Of a stretch of DNA of 64,000 bases, positions 10,101-21,339 are shown piece by piece (the first letter of the stretch is position 1; each line of letters opens with the position of its first letter). The DNA is taken from NCBI GenBank assembly GCA_029449235.1, contig JANATG010000005.1, positions 2,418,001 through 2,482,000 on the forward strand, given 5' to 3'. Made by a program: the position numbers and the translations under genes. Below the pieces are notes generated by a model. The model saw nothing but the letters and a program-made list of their open reading frames with translations. It was not told where the DNA came from and searched no databases. Origin of the DNA: Linnemannia schmuckeri. Lineage: Eukaryota; Mortierellomycota; Mortierellomycetes; Mortierellales; Mortierellaceae.

Positions 10101-11003
10101 GTAGGATAATGAACAGGCGTGGGGTGGTGAACTCGAACAGCTCGAAATTCTGTCTCTGAATGCTCTGCACTTGCTTTTGGAGAAGACCGAAATGTCGAAG
10201 TATTTCTTGACTGCCTTCTTGGATATACTGACTGTTTTCCTGAATGTGTTGACTGTTTTGCTGGATGTGGTAAGTGTTTTCCTGAATGTGCCGGTTCATA
10301 TGTTGCATTTGAAGGTTGGCTTGGTGGAAACCTTCTTGAACTAAGCTTTTGAGCTCGATAATATCATCATCTCGTCGTGCATGTTCGAGACTTTGTGAGA
10401 TGCCTGCAAGTTGGGCAGGAGTGAATCTGTGCGACAAACGACCCCGATGCAGCTGCCGGTGGCGGTGACCCGACAACAAGGTTGACGTGAATCTATTGAA
10501 AACGGCTTGGGCTCCTGGTGACAACGGCGTGTCGTCTTGAGGCTCTGCGGTCACAGGTGGGGGTGTCATTGGTGGCGAGGAAAACTGTTCACTCTGCTGT
10601 ATGACTGGTGAAGACGACTTCAGGGTGACCTCGAGGATCTCGTCTCGTCTCAAGACCATCGACAGAGGAAACACCCTAACGAAGTGCAAGCAAATGTAAC
10701 AGCAGCAACAACGCTGTGTAAGTGGACAAGAAAAAAAGAGGCGCAGACCAAACATGGCCAGCATGGAATGCACACTTACGGGGCTCTCCTCTGGTCCAGA
10801 GCTACGTCCATGATTTGCCCATAGAGAAAAACAGCGCTGATTGTTGGCTCTGTGACGAAGAGATTCGACCGTCCGAGAATAACCTCCATATCGTCAAGCT
10901 CGACGAGGTATCTGTTCGTGTCTTTGTGAAAGTACGACTCTACTTCGAATTCCTCGTTTCGCTGTTGAACACGGAATCTTTGGATGGGCATTGCCGTCGA
11001 CAT
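7158..11003 (-). CDS. LCEC/KYG-family LRR-like protein, copy 2 (intact)
   Basis: Three exons: 11003-10780, 10675-7680 and 7567-7158. All have GT-AG introns and compatible phases, giving 1209 aa. Start MSTAMPIQRF; exon 1 is the 75-residue N-terminal module. Exon 2 begins PVFPLSMVLRRDEILEVTL. There is then a coiled repeat of HIQENSQ-like units (about 10310-10190), the core motif RLFIILPTK...KIYFLCECDD, NHGGYELERPTEFFHKYGK and AAGVAVPALAQAG. Next comes KIVTPEGHVRWVCAHH and a long leucine-rich solenoid-like region with repeated LxxLxLS motifs. The final exon continues the leucine-rich part (PLQQLIIQNMRLF). No NTPase, kinase or nuclease motif is visible. Function unknown; the layout suggests a recognition protein. 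This is the only intact copy in the window. Confidence 0.85.
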
Positions 11004-11845
11004 GGTTGTAGAAGTATTGATATTGTGATAGGGTGTGAAAGGATTAAGGCGGAGGGGATAAGGTGGTTCTGCGGTTGTATTAGGAGTGGGCGTATTAGGT
11101 GTTAGTAGAGATGCGTATATAAAAGTGACCAGGGGTGAACAGCGAAAGGGTGCGCAAGGTGTTTGGGAGTAATAGAGAACAAGGGAGGAAATATTAATAG
11201 GGTAGACGTGAGTATGAAAAAGAGAGATGAAGAAGTAAAAGAGTACGTGAACAAGTAAAGTAAGCACGAGTAAGAGGTAGTGCGTTGTGGCGAATTAAGC
11301 ATTAGTTGTAAGTGTAAAAGAGCGTGTGTTCATAAGCTTAAGAGTATTTAAGTGTGAGTGTATGTGTGTGAGAGAGAAATGGAACAAGAAAGAGGAAAGA
11401 AAAAAAGAAGAAAAACAAGAGATAGTAAAGAAGTGTGAGAGTCGGCGAAGAAAATGTTATGAGATGCGTCATTTTTATTACCTACACCTAAGAACAATGG
11501 GCGAAGAGATAAAAAACCATAAATGCATAAAAAAAAAGAAAGAAGTGTAGCTGGCTAGTCCAAACGCTAGGGGACGGAGGGGGCAAAGCAAGGAAAAATA
11601 AAGAGAAGCTTCTGTTGATGTGGTTGACGCGACTCGTTGCTTGTTCTTGAGTTTGTTCTGGAAAAACTGTTTGTGTCAGCCCCCGGTGTGAGGATATGAA
11701 CGTTTGTGAAGAAGCAGTGGCAAAAGAGAACAATCAACCGGGGGAACATAGGGGGCTCACACAATTGCACGGCCCACACAATTGCACGGCCCAAAGGGAA
11801 TTAAGGGAAAAGCCATGGTTTGTGTGACCACTCATTGCGCTCGCA
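11004..11845. other. Intergenic, upstream of copy 2
   Basis: Contains the copy 2 promoter and 5' leader. Purine-rich strings occur at 11380-11540, with no supported gene. A 19-20 bp tandem duplication (cacacaattgcacggccca twice) lies at 11758-11795. Confidence 0.5.
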
Positions 11846-11999
11846 TTTTTTGGTTGGCGATGCCGAATGAAATGATGGCTAACGTCTATTATTTGACACT
11901 GCCAAGGGACTCTAGATGTGTGTATCTCTCTTGCTGCGTTTGGCGCGTCTAAGCCACCACTTAGATACTCTTGCTAGGATCTCGTAGGAGGTCGTGCTC

Positions 12000-12930
12000 A
12001 CATACGACGCCGACCTCCATCTATCTCAGGTAGCTACCATCGCTCTCAGTCCATTCCTGACCCTCCATAGATATGACTCTTAGCATAGACGATCTCTCCC
12101 CCAACTCCCGATCCCTTATAAGATAGCTAGCTTAGCCTTAGACAGTTCCTCACTTCTTTTGTTCCTTTTCTCTCATAAAGTTGTCCTCTTCATATCTGTC
12201 TCCTTTTGGAATGTCCTTCCTGTATTGGATGTTCATCTTTCTCTGTATTATCTTCACACTTGTCCTTCTCGAACTCTACCTCAACAACTCCATTTCCCCT
12301 CTTTGTTTCGTCATTCTGCCCCTTAACAGTCCTCCCACGGCCTTCTCATTCCAACACTCTGTGGTGATTTTGAGTGGCTTAATTTCTGATGGCCATTTTG
12401 ACTATTTTACGCGTTTGCCTGCGAGTGTCTGGAAAAGCACCTTCTTCCACGATACGAGCAGGTAAGCACTGTACCTTTTAAACCATTAGGGGCAGTAGTA
12501 GTTTTCAGTCTTTAGAGAATAGCTATTGACATAAAATCACCTTCTTCCACGATATGAGCAGGTCTTGAGAGTCACTGTTTTTTATTGCGATATTGAGAAG
12601 GGACACACAACACACACACACACACATACACGCATACACAACTTTTTTTCCTCGTTTGCCTGCTATCTGAGTTATGCCCGTCGATCCTGGAGACACACCT
12701 TTGAATACAGGGGTTGTAGAGGGAAACTCCACTTTCCCTTCTCCCTCTTCCTCGACTAGCGACCCTGTCACACCTGGCACTGCCGTCAACGACTCGGCCA
12801 ACCAAGGGCAACACCCCTCAAGACCCCCACATCACTATCATCACCTGAAAACAAAAAAAAAATAATGAACAACGTGAAAGGAACTCTAGCATGCAATCTT
12901 TTGCCTCTCTAGAACTGGGCGGGAACAGGT
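12000..12930. other. Non-coding stretch within the decayed DIRS right end
   Basis: No supported gene. Contains a CA microsatellite (about 12603-12635) and a 30-bp direct duplication with exact 100-bp spacing (about 12434-12462 and 12534-12562, core cttcttccacgataNgagcaggt). Confidence 0.5.
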
Positions 12931-13019
12931 GGGCACATCTAGAGTCTCTTGGCATTCGGCATTGCCAACCATTATTCTTCCTTGCTAAGGAACTCTATCT
13001 CTGAATTCAGAGTTAAGAA

Positions 13020-14000
13020 AGAATAGCGGATGTGAAGTCGTTTTTGAAGGTCCTTGACAGCCGATAAAACTGCTCCATAATCACCGAGGAGGACTAGTTA
13101 CCATGGGTGATAACGTCCTCCACTGGAACACTGTGTTTGAAAGCCATCGTGGCTCCCACCGCTCGTGCCTTGTACTTGGGTTGCCCCTCAACCTTAGGAT
13201 CCACCGCATAATGTCATGTATATAGTGAGAAATCCACTCGGGCTGGAGACTCTGGGTCGGTTCCTTGATGAAGCTGATCAGGGGTGTGTAGCGCTTGGAT
13301 GCAATCTTAGGATGATCCTTGCACGCTAGATCGTCAATCGTCTCCGTGCAACGTCTGTATTCCATGTATGCCCTGACTGGGCAACATTCCTCCTTGGGGT
13401 GGGACTTAATGACGACCGGTTTGATGATGTTCTGACCGCCACGTAGTTCCTTTGGAAAGAGGACTGTAAGTGTCAGGGTGGCATCCTTGACCATGCTCTG
13501 TGTGTTGTCAATGCATTTGATGTCGTCTGCGCGAAGACAACAGACAGGCAGGAGAAAGCAGGTCTTGGCCGTCAAGTCTGTAATGCTCATCGTATCGTTG
13601 CTGCCGAGGTTATGGAGGTGCTTGAGTAGTAGCGCTAGATCAATGTCGTAGTTGCGTAATCGCTTAATAAACTGCTGAAAGTCACGGTTAATGGTGGTGG
13701 CTTCACGCTCCTCGTTGGAGAAGAGCTGAAGGATGGCTGACTTGTAGTTCCGTACTGTAGACTGACTCCATCCTTTCGTCTCAAAACCATAGCCAGGTAG
13801 TTCATGATGTGGGCCGCTGTCGCTTCCAGAGGCCTACTCCCACAAAGCGAGTCCACCGCTCAAAGGCCGGCTATGCTGATGAGTTACCCTTGGCTGTCTT
13901 TTGGACTCGTACTGACCCATACAGTATCTTGACCACCATTGGACTGACTCCGCTAGCTATAGTCTGACGCCGTCGACGTTCCAGGCTGCGAGTGACCACA
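13020..14000 (-). pseudogene. DIRS tyrosine recombinase relic
   Basis: The catalytic part begins around 13590 (LPVCCLRADDIKCID, which aligns with the FMRPDDI motif of the intact element). It continues through VRAYMEYRRC and HYIHDIMRWI, and after a frame change ends ARAVGATMAFKHSVPVEDV ITHGN, stop, SSSVIMEQFYRLS. The Trp expected after HGN is a TAG (cta at 13094-13096). The N-terminal part is spread over other frames up to about 14.0 kb. Stop codons and shifts make it non-functional. Confidence 0.8.
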
Positions 14001-14089
14001 TTGAATTTTTGTCCAGAATGTGAGGGCTGTTGCCTGGTGCTGGTAAGGCCATATTTCGAGGGACCGACAGAGGCTTGTCGATCGATATC

Positions 14090-15870
14090 TAGCGGATGGT
14101 AGGGTGCCAAAGCGCACTCGGCCAGTTAGGGGTGATGACTGTTGCCTTGGCTTTGTCCATCTTGATCTTCTGCAGAACCTTGGGGAGAAGAGACCATGGT
14201 GAAGACACGTAGACTCGACCCATGTTGGTCCAGTTCGAGTTGAGGGCGTCCTGGCTCCAGGCTTCCAACTCCGTGTTCCAAGAGATGTAGCGGGGAATCC
14301 TCCTGTCTGGCTGCTGTTGCGAAGAGATCGATGGTGTGATGACCCCAGGCTTCCTACAACTGTTGAAAGAACGAAGGATTGATTGATCACTCCAGTTGAA
14401 ACACCATTCTTCTGGAGGGTGCATCCGGGGGTTTGAACTGTGACGGCACGTAGGTCGTCTTCAATTGTGTCCCATTGTCAAACAGTGATTCCATATCTTC
14501 GTCGTCATATCCAGAAGCAATGGAGATCGGCTGTCGCCGAACTTTTTGATTTTAGCAATGGTTGTCATGTCATCGCAGATGATGTATATCGTTTTTGCCG
14601 ATAAGGTTGGAAGTCGGACGAGGTATCAGATCACCCTCACTTCCTTCCAGTTGATATGGTGTGGTTTTCCCGCTGGTGTCCATGCCATTGGTGACTATTC
14701 CCCAAGCGTCGTTTGATGCGTCCGTGTACGCGTCCACCTGTGTTTTCTGTGGTAAGAATCCCTGTCCGCTCCAACCCGATAGATGTTCCCCCCACCACTC
14801 GAGAATTCCCAGTGCTACCTTGTCCAGGGTCACTGGGTCGGTCCAACTTAAATTCCTTGCCAGAGCTGCGTTCTATGTCTGAGTTAGATCCCTCGTCTTC
14901 AGTCTCTCTGAGAAAACTGCGATTGTCATCGCCGTTGACTTGTCTATAAACGCTGCCAGGCGCCTCAAAGAATGAAGGGATAGAAAAGTGATCTTTATTG
15001 CCAGGTCCTCGACAGCATTAAACAGGCGCGTGTCAAGGGCACAGGTAACATTCTAACGTCGTCAAGTAAAAAGGGTAGCTGCTTTAAAGCACCCGATCCG
15101 TAACACTGCCCTGCTTATCTTCTGAGCTTCCCGGTGCAGATTTCGGACTTTGGACGATGGCACCGAAAGGGACATGGTCGTGGTACCGGTCCTGAACCCA
15201 TGATGGTCGATACGTTGTGTGGGGATAAGGGTTGACTTTGAGTTTGATAAGAAAACCGAGACGTTCTTGTTGTTCCTGAACCATGCGAGAGTGTTGTTTG
15301 ACTACCTCCTTTGTCGATGCTGCAATAATAATATCGTCCAGGTAAGCTGATATCCGGATGCCCTTTTGTCTGGGCCATGTAAGGACAGGACGGACAATCT
15401 TGGTGAAGACCCATGGGGACAGAGTGAGGCTGAACGGGAGCGTTCGAAGTTGATACAACTTGTCTCTCCATCGAAGCCGAAGGTACTTACGAGACGCGGG
15501 ATTGATCGCGACGTGTAGAAAAACATCGCTTAGGTCCAGGCTTGTCATCCAGTTGCCCGTTCTGAGCATTCTGCAGACGTTGTTGAGGGTTTCCATTTTG
15601 AACTTGGGTGCTGTTAAAATTGATTGAGAGGTCGAAGGTTCAATACTGGACAAAGGTCTCCTGTCTTCTTCGGTATGGTGAAAGTCGACTGTATAATCCC
15701 ATCCCTGTGCATTCTTCTATAGCCCTTTTTTGTAACAAAGAGCGTACCTCGCTGGCGATAGCTGCCTGTTCCTCTGGTGAGTTGAACAGGGCGTGTAGTG
15801 GTGATAGGCGTAAGGGTGGTGGTTTATCGAAGATGATGCTGTATCCTGATCTGATGATGTCGTTCACTCA
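14090..15870 (-). pseudogene. DIRS reverse transcriptase / RNase H relic
   Basis: Pieces in order on minus: RT start (MNDIIRSGYSIIF, 15867); SLDLSDVFLHVAINP, LPFSLTLSPWVFTK and SAYLDDIIIAA (15560-15290); RNase H YTDASNDAWGIV (about 14730); and the DIRS extension RVYVSSPWSLLPKVL (about 14200). Frames change several times. The catalytic YLDD box itself is still present. Confidence 0.82.
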
Positions 15871-15889
15871 AGTCGAGTTCGTCATCTCC

Positions 15890-16878
15890 CTTCATGCCTC
15901 CTGGAAGTGGAGAAGTCAACCATCTACTAGTTCGACTCCTCTCCATCGTTTCCCTGCTCCTGCTTCTTGTTCTTATTATTGTTGCTGGAACCGCTACCAG
16001 ACTTGTTGACAGAGTTGTTAGAATTGCCGTCCGATCCCTGTTTGTTGCACTTCTTCTTCTTGAAGGAGAAGGATGGCTGATCGTTGGACTTGTCGTTGTT
16101 CGATCCTGAGGGCCTTTGCTGCCAGCCACTTCTACCGCTGCCGCTGTTTTTTTTGGTCCTATTGTCGTTGTTGGTCGCCTTTGGTAGGGGCTGTGTTGCA
16201 TATACCGTCCGTATGAGATCCGAAATTGCCTTGTGTGCAGCCACCTCCTCGACTTTGAGGGTGGATCCTTCCTTGGTGGGCTCATGCTTGATTCCCAAAG
16301 CGGTGTAGTACAGATTGGAACGTATCTGGCTGATTTTAGCTGCGCCGTTTCCTGCTGTGATCTGCATGGTACTGAGGAACTGGAGCGTTGCTTTTCCTTG
16401 CTCCGAATCCTCCCAGCTGTTTTTCAGAATGTCGCAGGCGAAAGAGTCGTAAAATCAGGTGTAGTATACCATTCGAGTTTGAATTGCTGCAAGGACAGCG
16501 TCGTGTTCCCTGGCTGCTAGGTTGAGGCTGACCTCCGCATGGTCCAGGACGGGAAGTGCTTTGTAGATCATGTCCTCAGTGTAGTGATAGTCGCTGAGGT
16601 TGAAGAACTTGTGGTTGTCCACGAGCTCTGCTGTATAGAAGTTCTGCTCCAGAATGGCGGGATAATGTTGTACCAAGTCTGTGCCAGGACGGATAGTGGT
16701 CACTTGCATGGTGCCGATGATAAGAGTGCGAGTGCCGGGGGGTGCATCGTCCCGGGAGAGGCGGGGGAGCAGATTTGAGGCTGTGCTTGTCGCTGTGTTC
16801 AACTTGCTCAGTGCGGTGGCTGAGTTGCTGAAGAAGAGTCTCGATAGAGACAGAGGGTGAAGGGGAGGCATGGGACAT
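15890..16878 (-). pseudogene. DIRS Gag relic
   Basis: Start MSHASPSPSVSIET at 16878. After a frame change the frame around 16680-16460 (DLVQHYPAILEQNF, AREHDAVLAAIQTR) and the 16367-15927 frame (QITAGNGAAKISQIRSNLYY) match the helical region of the intact Gag. It is followed by an N/S/K-rich low-complexity tail instead of RGG. Several frameshifts. Confidence 0.7.
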
Positions 16879-17592
16879 GAGAAGAGGATCGATCGGTAAA
16901 TCCGGCGAGAGTGTTTCGGCCGTGAAAAATGAAAGATAGTGAAGCAAAAGACTGCAGGCTATAGTCCCTTTTCATTTTGTTCATTCATGTTTTTGTGGAG
17001 TTTCACTTGATATTAAGGAAAGATACGCACAATTAGAGTCTCTTGGCAAGGAAGAATAAAGTGTCAAAAACTCAGATAAGTGAAAAAGAGAAAGCAAAAA
17101 AAACTCCAGCATACCTTAGTCCGCCTTCAATGAGGAATACGTCTTTTCGTGAACCGTTGGGCCAATGTAGATATGATTGACTGTATCATATCCACAACCG
17201 CTATCCAGATATGGTGATTCTTCACTCACGATTGGCAAAGTAATTAGTTGTTTACCACCGCATTATGCACATTTTTAAGTCTTTGCCCACTTCTGATCAG
17301 CTCTAACAGACAATTTTTTTCCTTCGTCCTTCGCTTCTTTTTTCCTTATTTTGCGACCACTTCCTCGCCGACCACCCCTTCCGACTCACACCAAAGCACC
17401 AAAATAAACTCATCCATGATAGTACTTTTTACCTTTTTCCGGCTTTCCGTGCGTCTTCTCGCGGCATGCATGTTTGTATGTTTATTTATCTATTCGCGCT
17501 TCTACCCCTCCATACCAAAAAAAAAATGCATATATGAAAAAAATTAAACAGACAGAAATCGATTCCTCGTCAACGCATCCTCCACCACGTCC

Positions 17593-19295
17593 TCAACTCC
17601 TTCGAATAATCAACCCATCAATACACAAACTCCTCAACAACGGCATCTTCTCTACAAACACGTGGATCTTCCCTTCTCCGCCTTCACCTTCACCCATGTC
17701 AAAATGAAAAACATCAGGTCTGTCGCCACCATCGTCCTTGCCTTTGCTGCAATCCTCGCTTAGGTGTAATTCCTTCAACGACTTGAACTGCGCTAACTTG
17801 TGGATGACCTTGTCTTGGATGTTTTGGCGATACAATCTAGCGACTCCTTCTGTCTCCTCTAGTTGTTTTGTCTTCCCCCCTCCATCTCCATATCTTTCTT
17901 TGGCTTCCACCTCCTTCTCGTCTCCTTCAAGTGCAGTAGCAGCTATTGGAGGGGTGCGCGATCGATACCGCAACCGAGCGTGCAGGACCTCCAAGCTCTC
18001 AAGACATGCAAACTCCATCCCCAAAAACTCCTCCACATCCAACATCATCCTTCGTGCCTCAAACACCCGCAAATTTGGACACACCAATAACACCCCAAAC
18101 CCAACCTCCGCACCCAGAACCCTCCCCTCTAACAATCGCTTCGACCTGGCACTACACCAAAACTTCTCCAACCTCGCCCTCAGATCCCGGCTCCAGAAAT
18201 GACGTTCCATCAAGAAGATATCTGCAGCGTTATACAGTCGCAGCCACGTCAGGCGTGTGCATCCAGTGTTTAAGAGGTCGTCCAGGGCAGTAATGGTGGC
18301 GATAGAAGTGAATCTTTCTTGGATCCTAATGTGAAGATATAGAATCTCGGGACAGTGCTCAATAATCGTCCGCATGACGGGGCCGAAATGCCATTCGGGA
18401 CGGTAGGAGGGGACGATCAACCTCTCCAGCAAGGGACATCGCCAGAGGACAGGGATGATCCAGGGATTGTTACACATCCGACCCGAAGAAAACAAGTTCA
18501 GCTCCTTGATGCATGTTTTTGGGCTCGTTGGTAATCTGGTCATAGTTGCCGCGGCACCGGAAGGTCTGGTTGGGTCACTGTATCTGTTGGTGAAGGTCTC
18601 GATCACAATCTTGTCAACCTGTGGACAATAATCCAACAGAGCCTCCACGATATCCCAATCCCGCATGAACTTGATATGCAGCTCCTCTAGCTGGGACAGT
18701 CCGCCCAATACCTTGCATATCTTGACTATTTTTTTGCCTCGTCCAGGTAATGGTCCATCGACACTCGACGCAACCCTGGGTTATGTACAAGTAGCGGTTC
18801 CCAGATCTGGCCGATAAGTATTCCATCGTGTTCTCTGCCAAACTGACCCCGCCAACTTTCAAGCTCCCCATCTCCTTTGGACATGCCGCGGAACTTTACG
18901 TTAGGCGCGTAAAAACCAGGGACGACTGTCGTGACTCGAACCAAGTTGGTACACTTCGGTCCAAGAAGGTACTTAAGAGCATATGCAGTCCCGACGGTAA
19001 CCTCTTTGATGAACTGACCATGCTTGTGAACAAACTTGCCTCCGTAGCCTACAGTGTCTGTGGTTCTGACGATGCCGTCGCTTCGAAGAGGATAGCCCGC
19101 ACCCAGGTCTGTCGAGAAGTAGTCGAAATGGTAGATGTGGATGGTATGGTAGAGTGAGGGGAGGAAACAGTCGAACCACAGGCGACAAACGCGGATGCTG
19201 ACCGTTAGCGAGTGCGAGTCGAGGAAGACTGAGATGCGCTCTAGGACCTCTGGCGGGATGTTGAGCGCTGAGATGGTCACCATTGTTGTCGACAT
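17593..19295 (-). pseudogene. F-box / leucine-rich repeat protein with A7 frameshift
   Basis: Start MSTTMVTISALNIPP at 19295. Residues 8-50 form an F-box (IPPEVLERISVFLDSHSLTV SIRVCRLWFDCFLP), which would bind Skp1 in an SCF ubiquitin ligase. About 180 aa later the frame ends GAG GCA AAA AAA TAG. The protein resumes in the -1 frame as IVKICKVLGGLSQLEELHIK and continues as LRR repeats (CPQVDKIVIETF, CPEILYLHIRI, CPNLRVFEARRM, FKSLKELHLSED) to 17593. The joined length would be about 567 aa. The junction is the seven-A run at 18735-18729. It could be a broken gene, an assembly indel, or slippage at A AAA AAA. Otherwise both halves are clean, so the lesion is recent if real. Confidence 0.75.
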
Positions 19296-19346
19296 CGCTG
19301 ACTGCGTCGCAAGAGGAGAGGAATGAGAGAGAGCAGGAAGAGATGC

Positions 19347-19374
19347 AAAAAAAAAAAAAAAAAAAAAAAAAAAA
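19347..19374. repeat. 28-bp poly(A) tract between F-box gene and truncated monooxygenase
   Basis: Uninterrupted A28 on plus, only 52 bp upstream of the F-box ATG and about 45 bp before the first recognisable monooxygenase codons. Similar tracts occur at 36787-36813 (T27), 49356-49380 (A25), 58220-58243 (A24) and 58690-58717 (A28). Confidence 0.9.
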
Positions 19375-19417
19375 CGAATGCCTCTGTTGACCAAGACAGA
19401 TAAAGTAGGCCGAGACA

Positions 19418-20875
19418 CGACGCCGCGGAAACTTTGTCTTGGACACGGTGCGTCCGTACGAGAGCGCCGTTGTTAGTTGTCGGAATGGCGTTCTGGTCCG
19501 TTGTTCAGATGGATCTGTCGTCAATGGGGATATTCTTGTCGGAGCGGATGGGGCATACAGCGCAGTACGGCAAGGACTTTTTAGTGATCTAAAAAGGAGA
19601 GGGAAACTACCACCATCAGATGGCACATCATTACCCTTCAACACTGTTTGTCTGGTGGGGCAGACAGTCCCCCTGGACCCTGCAGAGTTTCCTCTTCTTG
19701 ACGAGGAGAGATGTCAGTTTGTCAATTGCATTGGTCGAAGGAAGCGGTACTCTGTAAGTCTTATCTGGATAGCAATTGATCTTATGTAAACTGTTGTGCC
19801 ACGAAGCTTTGGCTAATGTGTGTGTCCTTTATCTTTGTTTTCTTAGTGGACGGTGCTGACAACAAAACAATCAACGGTGCTATGGAGAGTCATCCTCTAT
19901 CTGGATGGCAAAACAAAACGGGACAACGACCCTTTCAGGAACTCAGAGTGGGGGCCAGAGGCAGCAGAAGCCATGTGTGACCAGGTGCGGGACTTCCCTA
20001 TTGTCAGTGGAGGCACTACGCCACTTACTATGGGATACTTGATCGACTGGACGCCCAAGGAACTCATCTCCAAGGTTATGCTCGAGGAGAAGGTGTTCGA
20101 GACGTGGCATGATTGCAGGACGGTCCTTATTGGAGATGGTGAGTAAGCATGGCACCCTTCCAAGAGTATGGATTTACATTCCTGACTACTACGTCGAATG
20201 TACTTACGCTCTAATATCCTTTTTCTACTTTCTATTAGCATGCCACAAGGTAAAGTAGAAGGACAAGGGACAGGACAGAAATACAAGATAGACACGAGGA
20301 GACCAAGTACTAACGCTTGGTCTATCCATGCCACAACAACAATAGTTCAACCCAGCGGGAGGACTAGGAGCAACGAATGCGATGCATGATGCGGTGGTTC
20401 TTGCAAACCTCATCAACGCCCTTCCGGACCACCCCATTGCCTCGGATATTGAAAATGCATTCCAGGCATACAAGGACGAGCGGATTTCATGGGCAAAGGA
20501 CGCCTACAACTCGAGCAAGTCCTTCAGGGACATGACCGCCACCGTAAGTCTCTCCATCGGGATCACGCCTACAGGAACAAGATGTCAATGATTCCCCTTG
20601 CAAACATATTTTGACTGACTTTGATGTTACTCGTAAATGTCATGCTATGATAGTCGTATAAGGCAAAGATAATTCGACTGGGAGCAAGGATGATGCCAAG
20701 CTGGGCGGAGCGTAAACTGCTAATCTCGAGCGAGAACAGGCCACAGTGCAATTTCTTACCACTCGTTACCAACACTGGGTCATCTCCACCTGCAGCTCAG
20801 CTCAGCTTATTTGCTAAGAGACCACAACCGGACGAAGTTTCTAAAGATGGTAACGATTCCGCGGCGGCCATCTAG
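19418..20875 (+). pseudogene. FAD-dependent monooxygenase, 5'-truncated
   Basis: Exons: up to 19753, 19847-20138, 20239-20249, 20346-20543 and 20654-20875, all GT-AG with consistent phases. The first piece carries ILVGADGAYSAVRQ, the DG motif of class A flavin monooxygenases. The later GDACHK / FNPAGGLGATNAMHDAV motif binds the FAD ribityl chain, and the tail ends SAAAI then TAG. The N-terminal GxGxxG Rossmann motif is absent: upstream is the poly(A) tract and the divergent F-box promoter, so about the first 130 residues are missing. The exon coding CHK is only 11 nt. The rest of the gene shows no stop, so the truncation seems the only lesion. Confidence 0.78.
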
Positions 20876-21339
20876 TTCTGCGGTGAAAATTGCTTTTTTG
20901 TTTTCTGTCTCGATATTCCCACACTGCATCCGTAGAACAAATAGAAAATACCATAAACGCTATTTATTATGAGAGCAAGGGGACTGATGGTTGATAGGGA
21001 ACTGTAAAAAAAATAAAAAAATGAAATGACACACATACATTGTCCGTGTGCCTCTGTCACCTCGCGCTATGACTGAAATGAGTAAAGTCTAGTACTCGAT
21101 CATCTGGAATTTTGTACCCCAAGCTGCGCCATGTCTCTTTTCTTGGTGCTAGCGACGTACAAAAAAGGCAAAGAGGCAAACTCACGCGAACAGACAACAA
21201 CTCACCCATTTGTTTATATCAAGCTTCTTGCCCTCTTCTTCTCATTTTTTTTTCACGCTTCTTTCTTTTTCTTCCCTTTCACCCAACCTGACCATCGTTT
21301 CAAGATCTCAAGCATCCAGTCCTTCCTTTTTAACTCGCC
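20876..21339. other. Intergenic between monooxygenase remnant and family copy 3
   Basis: AT-rich. It ends in a C/T-rich leader (about 21230-21330) just before the copy 3 start, as expected for a fungal promoter. No gene seen. Confidence 0.45.

Larger units (their letters stand above)
11846..17062 (-). mobile_element. Decayed DIRS element, minus strand
   Basis: All three DIRS genes can be found on minus as broken pieces (gag 16878 to about 15890, RT/RNase H about 15870-14090, recombinase about 14000-13020). Inverted terminal sequence survives: 17014-17045 reverse-complemented resembles 11901-11935 (tgccaagNgactcta...gtatct). An ICR-like stretch at about 12936-12975 is the reverse complement of two separate pieces near 11848-11870 and 11903-11922. 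The ICR-to-right-end distance is about 1 kb, against less than 0.3 kb in the intact element, so extra DNA has probably been inserted at 12.0-12.9 kb. Boundaries are approximate. It is diverged from the intact copy and represents an older family. Confidence 0.7.

Noticed and set aside
12600..12640. CRISPR-like or regulatory repeat
   Set aside because: It is a simple (ca)n microsatellite with no spacers.
19347..19374. A28 tract as the tail of a retroposed cDNA
   Set aside because: The F-box gene is transcribed in the opposite direction and the sequence to the left is its leader; similar A/T tracts occur in several other intergenic places without cDNA-like sequence.
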